Shown: positions 24,350 to 33,443, counted from the first letter of the stretch. The stretch: DNA of 34,686 nt from Vicingus serpentipes (GCA_024103385.1 JAGFIT010000016.1:1-34686); one strand, 5' to 3'. Notes: generated by a model not told the origin, from the letters alone. A program made the numbers and translations.

Positions 24350-25371
24350 AATCCTAGCATAGTGTGAATATTTGCTTCAAGTATTTCGCCCATGCTTTTA
24401 CAGTTTTTAAATTTTGAAGAACCATGGAATTTTCCCAGTTCCATTTTGAGGTTCTTTATATTACTATCATTAGAAATTCGATCTTTTTTCATGACGTCAA
24501 TTAGGTAATCAATTTGATATTTTTCGTTGAAGTATCTTTTCTTTAGAAGGGACTTTTCTTCATTTTGATACTGTTCAATTGTTTCTAATGAAATGGCACT
24601 TTGGATGAGTTGAACATAAAAAGAATTTTCCTTATAAAACTGTGGTAAATACATTCGGCTTCGCCCTTCATAGCTTTGTTGGTCGAAATCTATCGCGCGT
24701 ACACGGTATTGAATTTGGTCAAAATCTTGAGTAACTACTATCACATAATTATAGGCCCTCATGTCTCCTAAAAGGCGGATAAAACAACGTTGATTAAATT
24801 TTGCAAATTCTTTAGAGAGCCTTACTTTGTTAATCTCTATTTTTTTTGATTGTACCTCTTCAATAAATTGGTCACCAGGTATTCCAACAATATGCTCTTC
24901 TATAAGTGTTTCCTGAAAATAAATGTAATTAATTTTATTGGGAGAGAAATGATGTTCTAATTCTAATCCATAAACCCTAGAAGCATCTGCTCTTTTAATG
25001 TAGTAGTAATCATAATTGTCATTCAGCTGGTTTAAAATTTTAATTCTAAAAGGTTTCGAGTTTCCGTAGGAACAAAAATCAATACCATCAACAGTGAGGT
25101 GGCTTATTTTACTACCATCAGATATGAGTAAACGATATATGTCAACTAATTTGGTGTACAAATCATCCATCTCATTTGAGTTGTAGATTACCCTGTTCCA
25201 CAAAGTGGGGGTGCCTTTTTCATTTTCCAAAGGAATCAAGTTGGAATAGCGTAACAAATCATCATATTGCAAAGGAATTTCGAGACTTCTAGAATATTTA
25301 ATAAGGTAGTTGTTAAGTTCCTTTCCGATTTTAAAGAAAGGCTTTTTATATTCTATGTGATTGAATTTCAT
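24346..25371 (-). CDS. Unrecognised protein with protein-kinase-like motifs
   Basis: The frame opens at a TTG at 25392. I prefer the ATG at 25371 (MKFNHIEYKKPFFK), since a promoter-like TACCTTG lies upstream of it; this gives 341 residues. No family is recognised with confidence. Motifs in the order found in kinase-fold enzymes are YYYIKRADASRVYGLELEHH (possible ATP-site lysine), then CFIRLLGDMRAYNYVIV (D...N as in a catalytic loop), then RVRAIDFDQQSYEG (DFD in place of DFG). The spacing fits HipA-, Fam20- or phosphoinositide-kinase-like folds, but this is inference. The protein is soluble, with no signal peptide, and is coupled to the DUF2279 gene by a 4-base overlap. Confidence 0.75.
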   Translation of the reverse strand: MKFNHIEYKKPFFKIGKELNNYLIKYSRSLEIPLQYDDLLRYSNLIPLENEKGTPTLWNRVIYNSNEMDDLYTKLVDIYRLLISDGSKISHLTVDGIDFCSYGNSKPFRIKILNQLNDNYDYYYIKRADASRVYGLELEHHFSPNKINYIYFQETLIEEHIVGIPGDQFIEEVQSKKIEINKVRLSKEFAKFNQRCFIRLLGDMRAYNYVIVVTQDFDQIQYRVRAIDFDQQSYEGRSRMYLPQFYKENSFYVQLIQSAISLETIEQYQNEEKSLLKKRYFNEKYQIDYLIDVMKKDRISNDSNIKNLKMELGKFHGSSKFKNCKSMGEILEANIHTMLGL

Positions 25372-25409
25372 GGATAAAGAGAAGAATGACAAGGTAAAAT
25401 TAAGTATTA

Positions 25410-25444
25410 AAAAAGTCGATTAAGTACATCTTAACCGACTTTTT
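25410..25444 (-). terminator. Rho-independent terminator of the TonB-type gene
   Basis: On the minus strand AAAAAGTCG pairs with CGACTTTTT, extended inward by a G-U wobble and TTAAG/CTTAA around a 5-base loop. On the plus strand the wobble would be an A-C mismatch, so minus-strand use is favoured. It lies 20 bases after the stop at 25465. Confidence 0.85.
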
Positions 25445-25464
25445 CATAAACTGTCTTTAGAACT

Positions 25465-26208
25465 TTATTTTACAGTAAACTTAATGGGTGCTTTGTATAT
25501 AACGCTTACTGTTTTACCATGATTTTTTCCTGGGATGAGTTCTGGTAATGATGCAACTGCGTTGTATGCCTCTCTTTGAAGTTCTTTAGGTATTGGATGA
25601 TTTTCGTCATTTAATATTTTCACATTAACAATTTTTCCTTTTTTATTTACTTCAAAATAAACAAAAGCTTTGTATTCTGCTGCTCCTCTCATCTTAATTG
25701 TTTCGGGGATTTTTGTAATCTTACTAAAATGGCGGTACATTTTTTCTTCGGTGCACTGTTTTCTTTCGTCTTCATTTATTGCCTCGCAATCTTCATAATA
25801 AGGATATTTTCCTGGTATTAAAACGGGTTCCTCTATGGGTAGTGGGTCAGTATCTACAGTTTTCCATTCTTTGTCATTAAAAGTTAGTGCTGGATTTTCT
25901 TCCTCTTGAGGTTCTTCTTCAGATTCTACTGGTGTATCATTGTCAATTATTTCAAATTGATTAGGATCTATTTTAGGTTGGGTAATTTTTACTTCTGGTT
26001 TTTTCGCTGATTCAGAAAAGATAATTGGTGGAATTTCCCATTCTTCTGATTCAAAACGATCTTTAGGTTCGGGTAAAATCGTTAAAGAAGCAGAACTTGT
26101 CCACTCAAATGCTAGCAATGTTAATCCTCCAGCAATTATTAATCCGGTTAGAAAGAAAGAACCTCTGAGGCGTTCTAACTTTTTACTTGTTTTTTGAAAA
26201 TGGTTCAT
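25465..26208 (-). CDS. TonB family energy-transducing protein
   Basis: 247 residues: a basic N-terminus, one membrane helix (SFFLTGLIIAGGLTLLAF, about 17-34), an acidic periplasmic linker rich in Glu and Pro (TPVESEEEPQEEENPAL), and a C-terminal TonB domain with YKAFVYFEVNKKGKIVNVKI, REAYNAVASLPELIPGKNHG and YKAPIKFTVK. TonB proteins pass proton-motive energy to outer-membrane receptors. No exbB, exbD or TonB-dependent receptor is close by, and the linker is acidic where many TonB linkers are Pro/Lys-rich. It may serve another envelope role. It has its own terminator. Confidence 0.88.
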   Translation of the reverse strand: MNHFQKTSKKLERLRGSFFLTGLIIAGGLTLLAFEWTSSASLTILPEPKDRFESEEWEIPPIIFSESAKKPEVKITQPKIDPNQFEIIDNDTPVESEEEPQEEENPALTFNDKEWKTVDTDPLPIEEPVLIPGKYPYYEDCEAINEDERKQCTEEKMYRHFSKITKIPETIKMRGAAEYKAFVYFEVNKKGKIVNVKILNDENHPIPKELQREAYNAVASLPELIPGKNHGKTVSVIYKAPIKFTVK

Positions 26209-26298
26209 AGCAGAATGTATTTAGGGGTTAGTACATTTATATAACTTTAATTTAACTACTTTTATTTTATAGATGCGCAACAAACTAATATTTCATAA

Positions 26299-26763
26299 AT
26301 GATTCGATTTCAATTTTTTTTAGCTGTTTTGTTTTGTTTTTTTATTATTGGGTGTAGCAATTCAGAGAGTTTAAAACAAACATCACCGAAACAAACTATT
26401 CAACCGACTAACAATTTAAGGCGTTATGCAGTGGGTAAAGGAGGAGGTTTTACAGGTGTTTATGAAGAGTATATTTTAGCGGAGGATGGAAAGGTATTTA
26501 AAAGAGACTTTAATTATGATAGAGAAGTATTTATCAAGCAACTTAGTCCTGTAGATGTTAATTATTTTATAGAACAATTAGAATTATTAGGTATAGAAGG
26601 GGAATCAATTGATGAGCCAGGGAATATGAATTACTATATTGAAATAAGAGAAGGGAAACTCTCTGTTAATAAAGTGCTGTGGGGATCTAATGCTTATAAT
26701 CCTCCAAATAAGTTAGTTGATTTTCATAAGGAGTTGTTTAAGAAATTGGCTGAATTAGAATAA
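26299..26763 (+). CDS. Small lipoprotein of unknown function
   Basis: 154 residues. The signal peptide MIRFQFFLAVLFCFFIIGC ends in lipobox IIGC (Cys19). The mature part has a glycine-rich phrase YAVGKGGGFTGVYEEYILAE, then KVFKRDFNYDREVFIKQL, and a helical C-terminus. I recognise no named family; similar proteins seem common in Flavobacteriales. It is divergent from the TonB-type gene (90 bases between starts) and stands 52 bases upstream of rnr. Confidence 0.85.
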   Translation: MIRFQFFLAVLFCFFIIGCSNSESLKQTSPKQTIQPTNNLRRYAVGKGGGFTGVYEEYILAEDGKVFKRDFNYDREVFIKQLSPVDVNYFIEQLELLGIEGESIDEPGNMNYYIEIREGKLSVNKVLWGSNAYNPPNKLVDFHKELFKKLAELE

Positions 26764-26770
26764 AAATCAA

Positions 26771-26799
26771 TTGGGCTACTTAAATTATTCCTACCTTAG
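26771..26799 (+). promoter_or_regulatory. Promoter candidate of rnr
   Basis: TTG at 26771-26773, an 18-base spacer and TACCTTAG at 26792-26799, one mismatch from TAnnTTTG. The start codon follows 16 bases later, implying a very short leader. Confidence 0.45.
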
Positions 26800-26815
26800 A
26801 CCTATTAATTAAAGT

Positions 26816-28951
26816 ATGTCTAAAAAACGAAAACCAAAAAAATCAGGAGGTTCCTTTAAACATGATTTGTTGCAACAGATAGTTGTCATTTTTGATAAAA
26901 ACCCATCACAATCATTTAATTACAAACAGCTGAGTAAAGCATTTGGCTATAAGGATATCTCTAATAAAAGGTTGATAGGAATTATTTTGGACGAGTTGGT
27001 TCATCAAGATAAATTGTACGAAACCAAAAGAGGGCAATATCGCTTAAAATCAGACCGGCAATTTATAGAAGGAAAAGTAGATATGACCACCCGAGGAGCA
27101 GCTTATATTTTAATAGAAGGAAGTGATGCTGATGTTTTTATCTCTCCAAAAAACACCAATACAGCTCTTAATGGAGATATAGTGAAAGTAAATATCTTCT
27201 CAGGAAAATTAAGTTCTAAGTTAGAAGGAGAAATTATTGAGATAGTTCAACGTGCTAAAACAGAATTTGTTGGGGTGATACAAAAGTCAAAAAACTTTGC
27301 CTTTTTAGTGCCGGATGATGCAAGAATGCCTGTTGATATTTTTATTGCCAATGAAAAATTAAAAGGAGCAAAAGATGGAGATAAAGCAGTAGCGCAAATC
27401 ACAGAATGGCCTCGTGAACGAAAAAATCCTTTCGGAAAAGTGATAGAAGTGCTCGGAAGACCTGGAGAGAATGAGACAGAAATGCATGCTATATTAGCCG
27501 AGTATGGTTTGCCTTACCAGTTTCCAGCAGCTGTAGAAAAAGAGGCAAACAAAATAGATTTAACGATTTCTCCTAAAGAAATTAAAAAACGGAAAGACTT
27601 TAGAGCTACGACAACTTTTACAATTGACCCTAAAGATGCGAAAGATTTTGATGATGCATTATCCATTAAAAAATTGGATAATGGCAACTGGGAAATAGGA
27701 GTGCATATTGCCGATGTTTCTCATTATATTAAAGAAAATACATTGTTAGAGGCGGAAGCATTTAGCAGAGCTACTTCTATTTATTTAGTAGATAGGGTGG
27801 TGCCAATGTTGCCAGAAATTCTTTCTAATGGAGCTTGTTCCTTGCGGCCACAAGAAACAAAGTTGTGTTTTTCTGCTGTATTTGAATTGGATGAAAACTC
27901 TAATGTATTAGAAGAATGGTTTGGACGGACGGTCATTTTTTCTGATAGAAGATTTACCTATGAGGAAGCACAAGAGCGAATAGAAACCAAGCAAGGCGAT
28001 TTAGTAGAGGAGATTTTACAATTAGATAAATTGGCCAAACAATTGCGTGAAAAGCGATTTAAAATGGGTTCTATAGCGTTTGATCGAATTGAAGTGAAAT
28101 TTAATTTGGATGACAAAGGAAATCCTTTAGGTGTTTATTTTAAGGAAAGTAAAGATGCTAATAAATTGATAGAAGAGTTTATGTTGTTAGCCAACAAACG
28201 AGTAGCAGAATTTATAGGTAAACCAAAAAAAGGATCAGCTAAAACATTTGTTTACCGAATACATGATGAGCCCAATCAGGAGAAACTACTTTCTCTGTCT
28301 AACTTTGTGAAAAAGTTTGGCTATGAATTAAAAATCAACGAGAAAGAAGTGGCTAACTCCATCAATCATTTATTAAGTGATGTGAAAGGGAAGCATGAGG
28401 AGAATATGATTGAACAGCTAACCATTCGTACAATGGCTAAGGCAAGCTACTCTAGTAAAAACATTGGCCATTATGGGTTAGCATTTATGTATTACACACA
28501 TTTTACGTCACCTATCAGAAGATATCCAGATGTAATGGTTCATCGGTTATTGCAACATTATTTAGATGGAGGTGCTTCAATGAATCCACAAGAAATTGAA
28601 GAGAAATGCAAACACGCTTCTAAGATGGAACTGTTGGCAACAGAGGCAGAGCGAAAATCAATTAAATATAAGCAAGTACAATTTTTAATGGATAAGGTAG
28701 GAGAAGAGTTTGATGGAATTATTTCTGGAGTGAGTGAATGGGGCTTGTATGTGGAACTGATTGACAACATGTGTGAAGGGATGGTCCGTTTACAAAGTAT
28801 AGAGGGGGATTATTATTCTTTTGATGCAGCTAATTATTGTGCTGTTGGACGAAAAACAGGGCAAGAATATCGGATGGGCGATGAAGTACGTATTAAAGTA
28901 ATGCGTGCTGACTTAGCTAAAAAACAATTGGATTTTGAATTAGTGGTGTAA
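26816..28951 (+). CDS. rnr: Ribonuclease R
   Basis: Processive 3'-to-5' exoribonuclease of the RNB family that degrades structured RNA and takes part in rRNA and mRNA turnover. The 711 residues show a basic N-terminus and winged-helix region (to about 80), cold-shock/OB domains, and the RNB catalytic domain with TIDPKDAKDFDDALS (metal-binding Asp cluster near 275-287), HIADVSHYI, VDRVVPMLPE, SNGACSLRPQETKLCFS and HFTSPIRRYPDVMVHRLLQH. A C-terminal S1 domain follows (EFDGIISGVSEWGLYVEL). The Lys-rich tail of E. coli RNase R is absent, as in many Bacteroidota. It converges with the MscS gene across 6 bases. Confidence 0.97.
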   Translation: MSKKRKPKKSGGSFKHDLLQQIVVIFDKNPSQSFNYKQLSKAFGYKDISNKRLIGIILDELVHQDKLYETKRGQYRLKSDRQFIEGKVDMTTRGAAYILIEGSDADVFISPKNTNTALNGDIVKVNIFSGKLSSKLEGEIIEIVQRAKTEFVGVIQKSKNFAFLVPDDARMPVDIFIANEKLKGAKDGDKAVAQITEWPRERKNPFGKVIEVLGRPGENETEMHAILAEYGLPYQFPAAVEKEANKIDLTISPKEIKKRKDFRATTTFTIDPKDAKDFDDALSIKKLDNGNWEIGVHIADVSHYIKENTLLEAEAFSRATSIYLVDRVVPMLPEILSNGACSLRPQETKLCFSAVFELDENSNVLEEWFGRTVIFSDRRFTYEEAQERIETKQGDLVEEILQLDKLAKQLREKRFKMGSIAFDRIEVKFNLDDKGNPLGVYFKESKDANKLIEEFMLLANKRVAEFIGKPKKGSAKTFVYRIHDEPNQEKLLSLSNFVKKFGYELKINEKEVANSINHLLSDVKGKHEENMIEQLTIRTMAKASYSSKNIGHYGLAFMYYTHFTSPIRRYPDVMVHRLLQHYLDGGASMNPQEIEEKCKHASKMELLATEAERKSIKYKQVQFLMDKVGEEFDGIISGVSEWGLYVELIDNMCEGMVRLQSIEGDYYSFDAANYCAVGRKTGQEYRMGDEVRIKVMRADLAKKQLDFELVV

Positions 28952-28957
28952 AGTTAT

Positions 28958-29866
28958 TTATTTTTCCTCCTTTACATCGATAGTTGGAATTCGAACAATT
29001 TCAAAAGTAGCTGAGGCCAATAGTACTTTTCCTTCTGTTTCTCGAATACTTTTTTCTATCATTTCATTGAGGCGATGCTTTGTGTACCTTCTTTTTTTGT
29101 AATCCACAATATACCGAAGGTTAAATTCTATCCAGTTATCTGTCATTGAAATAGCGAGAGTTGGGTCAACTTGGGCATCTTCTATATAATATTTGTCGAC
29201 CACCTGTTTCCATTCAGCTTTAGATTTATTGACAAACTCTGATAGCTCCTCTGTTGCAATCTTTATCACAATTGATTTTGCTAAATCAATATCAGAACCA
29301 TATCTGATAGGAATATTAAATTCATCCCATACAAAAGGAAAGTCTTGGGAATAATTATAAACAGGCCCTTTAAATACAAATGCATTACTTAGTTTTACGA
29401 TTCGTCCACTATAATTATCGCTAGAAATCCATTCTCCAATTTCCATCATTGTGGTGTAGATACTATCAATATCAATAACATCTCCTTTTATTCCATTAAT
29501 TTCAATTCTATCTCCAGGTTTGTAAACGCGAACAAAAAAGATATAAAAAGATCCAGCTATGCTTAGAATCAATTCTTGTAATGTGATGGTTATTCCAGCG
29601 GTTAATAAACCAATTGCTAGCCCAAAATCTTTAATGCTACCGGTGAAGTAGGAAATGGAAATAATCCCAATAAATAAGTAGCCAATGATTTCAATTCCTT
29701 TTTGTGATTTGTACCTCAAAGAAGTGTCAGGAAATCGTTTTTTTATAAGTCGCCTTAAAAAAACAATAAGGGATAAAATGACAAGAACCCATATTGAGTA
29801 TTTGATGAGTTGGGTGGACGTTGGGTTTTCCAACATCCAGGCTTTTAATTCATTGAGGTTGTTCAT
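28958..29866 (-). CDS. MscS family mechanosensitive ion channel
   Basis: 302 residues. Three hydrophobic helices lie at about 22-40, 62-80 and 84-112, the last being the pore helix (GLLTAGITITLQELILSIAG). The MscS beta domain follows (VRVYKPGDRIEINGIKGDVI, IVKLSNAFVFKGPVYNYSQD) and then a C-terminal alpha/beta domain. The protein is likely a tension-gated channel that releases solutes on osmotic downshock. It starts 26 bases after the OmpA-type gene on the same strand, so the two are probably co-transcribed. Confidence 0.92.
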   Translation of the reverse strand: MNNLNELKAWMLENPTSTQLIKYSIWVLVILSLIVFLRRLIKKRFPDTSLRYKSQKGIEIIGYLFIGIISISYFTGSIKDFGLAIGLLTAGITITLQELILSIAGSFYIFFVRVYKPGDRIEINGIKGDVIDIDSIYTTMMEIGEWISSDNYSGRIVKLSNAFVFKGPVYNYSQDFPFVWDEFNIPIRYGSDIDLAKSIVIKIATEELSEFVNKSKAEWKQVVDKYYIEDAQVDPTLAISMTDNWIEFNLRYIVDYKKRRYTKHRLNEMIEKSIRETEGKVLLASATFEIVRIPTIDVKEEK

Positions 29867-29892
29867 TTATCTAATTGTGGTAATTAAAGCTA

Positions 29893-30897
29893 CTAATTAC
29901 TCTCCAATAATTCAAATAACTCATCCAGCTTTGGAGTTAAGATAATTTCTATCCTTCTGTTTTTTGTTCTGCCTTCTGCAGTATTAGAAACATCTAGTGG
30001 AAGGTATTCACTTCTTCCTGCAGCAGTTAATCGTTTTGGATTTACTTTGCTACTTGTTGTAATTATTTTTACCACAGAAGTGGCACGTTTAACACTTAAA
30101 TCCCAGTTGTCACTAATATCCCCACTTCCCTTTAGTGGAACATTATCAGTATGTCCTTCTACCATAATGTTAATTTCTTGGTTTTGTTCTAATACCTTAG
30201 CCAGTTTTTTAAGCACGGTTATTCCTTTTGTTCCAACAGCATAACTTCCAGAAGTAAAGAGTAAACTTTCATCTAAAGAAACGTACACTTTTCCATTTTT
30301 CTGTTCAATAGTTAAACCGTTGTTTTCAAACCCTAGAAGTGCCTCTTTTACTTTATTCTTTAATGCGTTTACCAAAGAATCCTTTCGGTTAATCATCGCT
30401 TCTAATTCATTTACTCTTTTTTCACGTTCGTTTAGTGCAATAGTTAACGCATTGAGTTCTTTTTCCTTTTTTTGTAAAGAACCTTCTAGCGTTCGTAATG
30501 CGTCTTCTTGCGCTTGTAGTTCTTCTTGGCTTTTTTGCAATTGTGTCATTAGCTTTTGAGTGGCGGTTTTGTTGCCCGCTAAAAGCTCATTATTTTTATC
30601 TAACAACAATTGGTAAGTATTGTTAATGTTATCGTAGTTGGTCTTCATTTGATCATACGACTTTTGTAGCAATTCTAAATCAGTTTCTAAAGTTGCTTTT
30701 TCTTTTTTCATAACATCAATAGAGGTAGCATATTCGTTGTTTTCTTCCTCTAGGGTTTGAACCTGTTTTTTTAGCGCAGCATTCTCTTCACTACAATTTT
30801 GTTGTTTGGATTTTAACTCTTCATATTTTCGAGCAGGAACGCATGAAAACAAAATACTTATTACACTTATAGCTACAATAAAATTTTTCTTGTCCAT
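29893..30897 (-). CDS. OmpA family lipoprotein with a long coiled coil
   Basis: 334 residues. The signal peptide ends in lipobox LFSC (Cys19), followed by a long coiled coil of about 180 residues rich in Glu, Lys, Gln and Leu. The C-terminal OmpA domain binds peptidoglycan (INIMVEGHTDNVPLKGSGDI, NWDLSVKRATSVVKII, LTAAGRSEYLPLD, EGRTKNRRIEIIL). The protein probably tethers the outer membrane to the cell wall. Coding strand and spacing place it in an operon with the MscS gene downstream. Divergent from the yceD cluster. Confidence 0.93.
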   Translation of the reverse strand: MDKKNFIVAISVISILFSCVPARKYEELKSKQQNCSEENAALKKQVQTLEEENNEYATSIDVMKKEKATLETDLELLQKSYDQMKTNYDNINNTYQLLLDKNNELLAGNKTATQKLMTQLQKSQEELQAQEDALRTLEGSLQKKEKELNALTIALNEREKRVNELEAMINRKDSLVNALKNKVKEALLGFENNGLTIEQKNGKVYVSLDESLLFTSGSYAVGTKGITVLKKLAKVLEQNQEINIMVEGHTDNVPLKGSGDISDNWDLSVKRATSVVKIITTSSKVNPKRLTAAGRSEYLPLDVSNTAEGRTKNRRIEIILTPKLDELFELLESN

Positions 30898-31017
30898 TTG
30901 GTTATGTTTTATAGGTACAATGTTATTTGATAAAGCAACGCTCTTATTGGGTGTAGAAGTTTATTTATAAACAATCCACTATTAAAAACCGTAACGTGTA
31001 AAAAAAGAAGTTGGTTT

Positions 31018-31047
31018 TTTGTGGTTCTAAATAAATTCATACCTTTG
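31018..31047 (+). promoter_or_regulatory. Promoter of the yceD-rpmF transcript
   Basis: TTTG at 31018-31021, an 18-base spacer and TACCTTTG at 31040-31047, an exact TAnnTTTG. The start codon lies 27 bases downstream. It is the best promoter match in the window and fits strong expression of a ribosomal protein gene. Confidence 0.7.
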
Positions 31048-31073
31048 CAGACTTTTCGATTAAAATTTGGTAA

Positions 31074-31568
31074 TTGAAAGTATTAAAAGATTTTACAATA
31101 CAATTTGCCAGTTTGAAGCTAGGAACTCATGTGTATGAGTTTGAGGTGGATAATGAGTTCTTTGAGGAGTTGGATTGTTTAGATTATACGGATGCTCAAT
31201 TTAAAGTGAGTGTGGAGTTGACTAAGCAATCAACTATGTTGTTACTGAAGTTTGATTTTGACGGAAGTGTTTTACTTCCTTGTGATAGGTGTTTAGATGA
31301 AGTAAGCATCCCTATTGAAGGAACAGAGCAATTGATAGTGAAGTTTGGTAGTGAAGAATATGAGGAAACGGAAGAAATTCTGGTAATATTAGAAGGAGAA
31401 CATCAGTTAAACATAGCAAAGTATATTTATGAATTTATTCAATTAAGTGTACCTCAAAAAAGAGTTCATCAGGAGGGACAATGTAATCCTGATGTGATAG
31501 AAAAGTTAAAAAATGTAGAAAAAGAAGTTGTTGACCCAAGGTGGTCAAATCTTAATAAACTGAAATAG
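31074..31568 (+). CDS. yceD: DUF177 (YceD) family protein
   Basis: 164 residues, the usual length, from a TTG start. The N-terminus from here (MKVLKDFTIQFASLKLGTHV) lines up with Bacteroidota homologues, and no in-frame ATG exists nearby. The DUF177 core carries the conserved pair CDRC (LLPCDRCLDEVSIPIEG, near 80-95) and an acidic second half. YceD proteins are linked to 23S rRNA processing and to ribosomal protein L32, encoded next to them here. rpmF starts 14 bases downstream. Confidence 0.92.
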   Translation: MKVLKDFTIQFASLKLGTHVYEFEVDNEFFEELDCLDYTDAQFKVSVELTKQSTMLLLKFDFDGSVLLPCDRCLDEVSIPIEGTEQLIVKFGSEEYEETEEILVILEGEHQLNIAKYIYEFIQLSVPQKRVHQEGQCNPDVIEKLKNVEKEVVDPRWSNLNKLK

Positions 31569-31582
31569 AAAATTAATATAAA

Positions 31583-31768
31583 ATGGCACATCCTAAAAGA
31601 AAGACATCGAAACAAAGAAGAGATAAGAGAAGAACGCATTATAAAGCTGTTGCTCCAACATTATCTAGTTGTTCTAACTGTGGAGCTCCAACATTATACC
31701 ACAGAGTATGTGGTGAGTGTGGTTACTATAGAGGAAAACAAGCTGTAGAGAAAGAAATAGCACTATAA
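31583..31768 (+). CDS. rpmF: 50S ribosomal protein L32
   Basis: 61 residues. The basic N-terminus MAHPKRKTSKQRRDKRRTHY is diagnostic, and four cysteines in two CxxC pairs (CSNC, CGEC) form a zinc ribbon, so this is the zinc-binding form of L32. It is co-transcribed with yceD and followed by a terminator. Confidence 0.97.
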   Translation: MAHPKRKTSKQRRDKRRTHYKAVAPTLSSCSNCGAPTLYHRVCGECGYYRGKQAVEKEIAL

Positions 31769-31800
31769 TATTTCTTAAAAAGAAATTAAACATAATTAAA

Positions 31801-31837
31801 CTTACTGAATCATTGACTGGAATCAGTAGGTTTTTTT
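31801..31837 (+). terminator. Rho-independent terminator after rpmF
   Basis: CTTACTGA pairs with TCAGTAGG (one G-U pair) around a 14-base loop and is followed by seven T. It separates yceD-rpmF from fabH. Confidence 0.75.
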
Positions 31838-31851
31838 GTTTTAACTACCTG

Positions 31852-31877
31852 TTGGTAGAATATATTTTTTACCTTCG
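31852..31877 (+). promoter_or_regulatory. Promoter candidate of fabH
   Basis: TTG at 31852-31854 and TACCTTCG at 31870-31877 (one mismatch from TAnnTTTG) with a 15-base spacer, which is shorter than usual. It lies between the rpmF terminator and the fabH start, where a promoter is needed. Confidence 0.35.
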
Positions 31878-31904
31878 TTATTCATTTATACATTATTACA
31901 AAGT

Positions 31905-32900
31905 ATGAGTAAAATTACTGCCGCAATTACAGCTGTTAATGGTTATGTTCCTGATTACGTTTTAACCAATAAGGAGTTAGAAACAATGATAGATACCACG
32001 GATGAGTGGATTACTTCGAGAACAGGAATTAAAGAACGAAGAATACTAAAAGGAGAAGGAAAAGGTTCTTCAGATATGGGAGCTAAGGCAGTAGAAGGGT
32101 TGTGCAAAAAAAGAGGGATTTCTCCTGAAGAAATAGATTTATTAATTTGTTGTACAGTAACAGCAGATTATATTTTTCCTGCTACGGCTAATCTTATTAC
32201 AGATAAAATTGGGGCAAAAAATGCTTTTAGTTATGATTTAAATGCTGCTTGTTCAGGGTTTCTTTATGGATTAGTTACAGCTTCAAAGTTTGTTGAATCA
32301 GGGTCTCACAAAAAAGTGGTTGTTGTTGGAGTAGATAAAATGTCTTCCATTATTGATTATGAAGATCGTACCACTTGTATTATTTTTGGAGATGGCGGTG
32401 GAGCAGTTTTGTTAGAACCTAACGAGGAAGGATTAGGTATACAGGATTCGATTTTAAAAAGTGATGGATCGGGGTTTCAACATTTACATCAAAAAGCTGG
32501 AGGATCAGCTTATCCACCATCACTTGAAACAGTTAAGAGTAAACTACATTATGTTTATCAGGAAGGACAATCGGTATTTAAATTTGCGGTAACCAATATG
32601 GCAGACGTATCGGCTGAAATTATGGAGAAAAATAAGCTTACTGCAGATGATGTTGCATGGTTAGTTCCACATCAAGCAAATAAGAGAATTATTGATGCTA
32701 CAGCTCGAAGAATGGGTGTTGGTGATGAGAAAGTAATGTTAAACATAGAAAGATACGGAAATACTACTTCTGGAACAATACCATTGTGTTTGTGGGAGTG
32801 GGAAAAACAACTAAAAAAAGGAGATAATATTATATTAGCCGCATTTGGCGGTGGGTTTACTTGGGGCTCAATTTGGATTAAATGGGCTTACAATTCTTAG
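31905..32900 (+). CDS. fabH: 3-oxoacyl-ACP synthase III (KAS III)
   Basis: Starts fatty acid chains by condensing an acyl-CoA with malonyl-ACP. The 331 residues match the family. The triad is present: Cys116 ([11 protein letters not shown]), His256 ([11 protein letters not shown]) and Asn286 ([13 protein letters not shown]). Other marks are [29 protein letters not shown] and the C-terminal [11 protein letters not shown]. Its place after rpmF and before accBC fits fatty acid initiation. plsX, which often sits between rpmF and fabH in other bacteria, is absent here. Confidence 0.96.
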   Translation: MSKITAAITAVNGYVPDYVLTNKELETMIDTTDEWITSRTGIKERRILKGEGKGSSDMGAKAVEGLCKKRGISPEEIDLLICCTVTADYIFPATANLITDKIGAKNAFSYDLNAACSGFLYGLVTASKFVESGSHKKVVVVGVDKMSSIIDYEDRTTCIIFGDGGGAVLLEPNEEGLGIQDSILKSDGSGFQHLHQKAGGSAYPPSLETVKSKLHYVYQEGQSVFKFAVTNMADVSAEIMEKNKLTADDVAWLVPHQANKRIIDATARRMGVGDEKVMLNIERYGNTTSGTIPLCLWEWEKQLKKGDNIILAAFGGGFTWGSIWIKWAYNS

Positions 32901-32939
32901 TCAATATTATTATCTTTACATCATAAAAATAGAATTAAT

Positions 32940-33443
32940 ATGAAACCAACAGAAATACAAGATTTAATAAAGTTTGTCGCAAAATCTGGTGTAAGTGAGG
33001 TCGAAATTGAAGATAAAGATTTCAAGATTACCATTAAAACGCCCCCCCATATAAAAGGGAAGATTATTGAAACTACACCACAGGTAGTTCAGGTTCAAGC
33101 TCCAGTATCAACTTCGGCAACACCAGTACAAGAGACTCCAAAAGCTCAAGCAGAGCCTGTGGCTGCTCCTCCAGTTGCAGCAGCTTCAGAAGATGATTCA
33201 AAATACGTAGCAATAAAGTCACCGATGATTGGTACTTTTTACAGAAAACCATCTCCTGATAAACCTAATTTTGTGAGTGTAGGGGATGATGTAACTAACG
33301 ATTCTGTGGTTTGCATTATAGAAGCGATGAAATTATTTAACGAAATTGAAGCTGAAGTAACTGGTAAAATTGTTAAAATGTTGGTTGATGATGGTTCTCC
33401 AGTAGAATATGATCAGCCATTATATTTGGTTGATCCAGCCTAA
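32940..33443 (+). CDS. accB: Biotin carboxyl carrier protein of acetyl-CoA carboxylase
   Basis: 167 residues: an N-terminal helical region (MKPTEIQDLIKFVAKSGVSE), a flexible Ala/Pro/Val/Gln-rich linker (about 50-90), and a biotinyl domain with the biotin attachment site EAMKLFNEIEAE (Lys131). Biotin on this lysine carries the carboxyl group made by AccC. A run of seven C at 33042-33048 lies in the coding sequence. The gene starts 39 bases after fabH; a weak -7-like TATCTTTA is at 32911-32918. Confidence 0.96.
   Translation: MKPTEIQDLIKFVAKSGVSEVEIEDKDFKITIKTPPHIKGKIIETTPQVVQVQAPVSTSATPVQETPKAQAEPVAAPPVAAASEDDSKYVAIKSPMIGTFYRKPSPDKPNFVSVGDDVTNDSVVCIIEAMKLFNEIEAEVTGKIVKMLVDDGSPVEYDQPLYLVDPA

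Noticed and set aside
25372..25392. TTG start at 25392 for the kinase-motif gene
   Set aside because: An ATG seven codons downstream fits better with a TACCTTG element just upstream, which overlaps the TTG itself.
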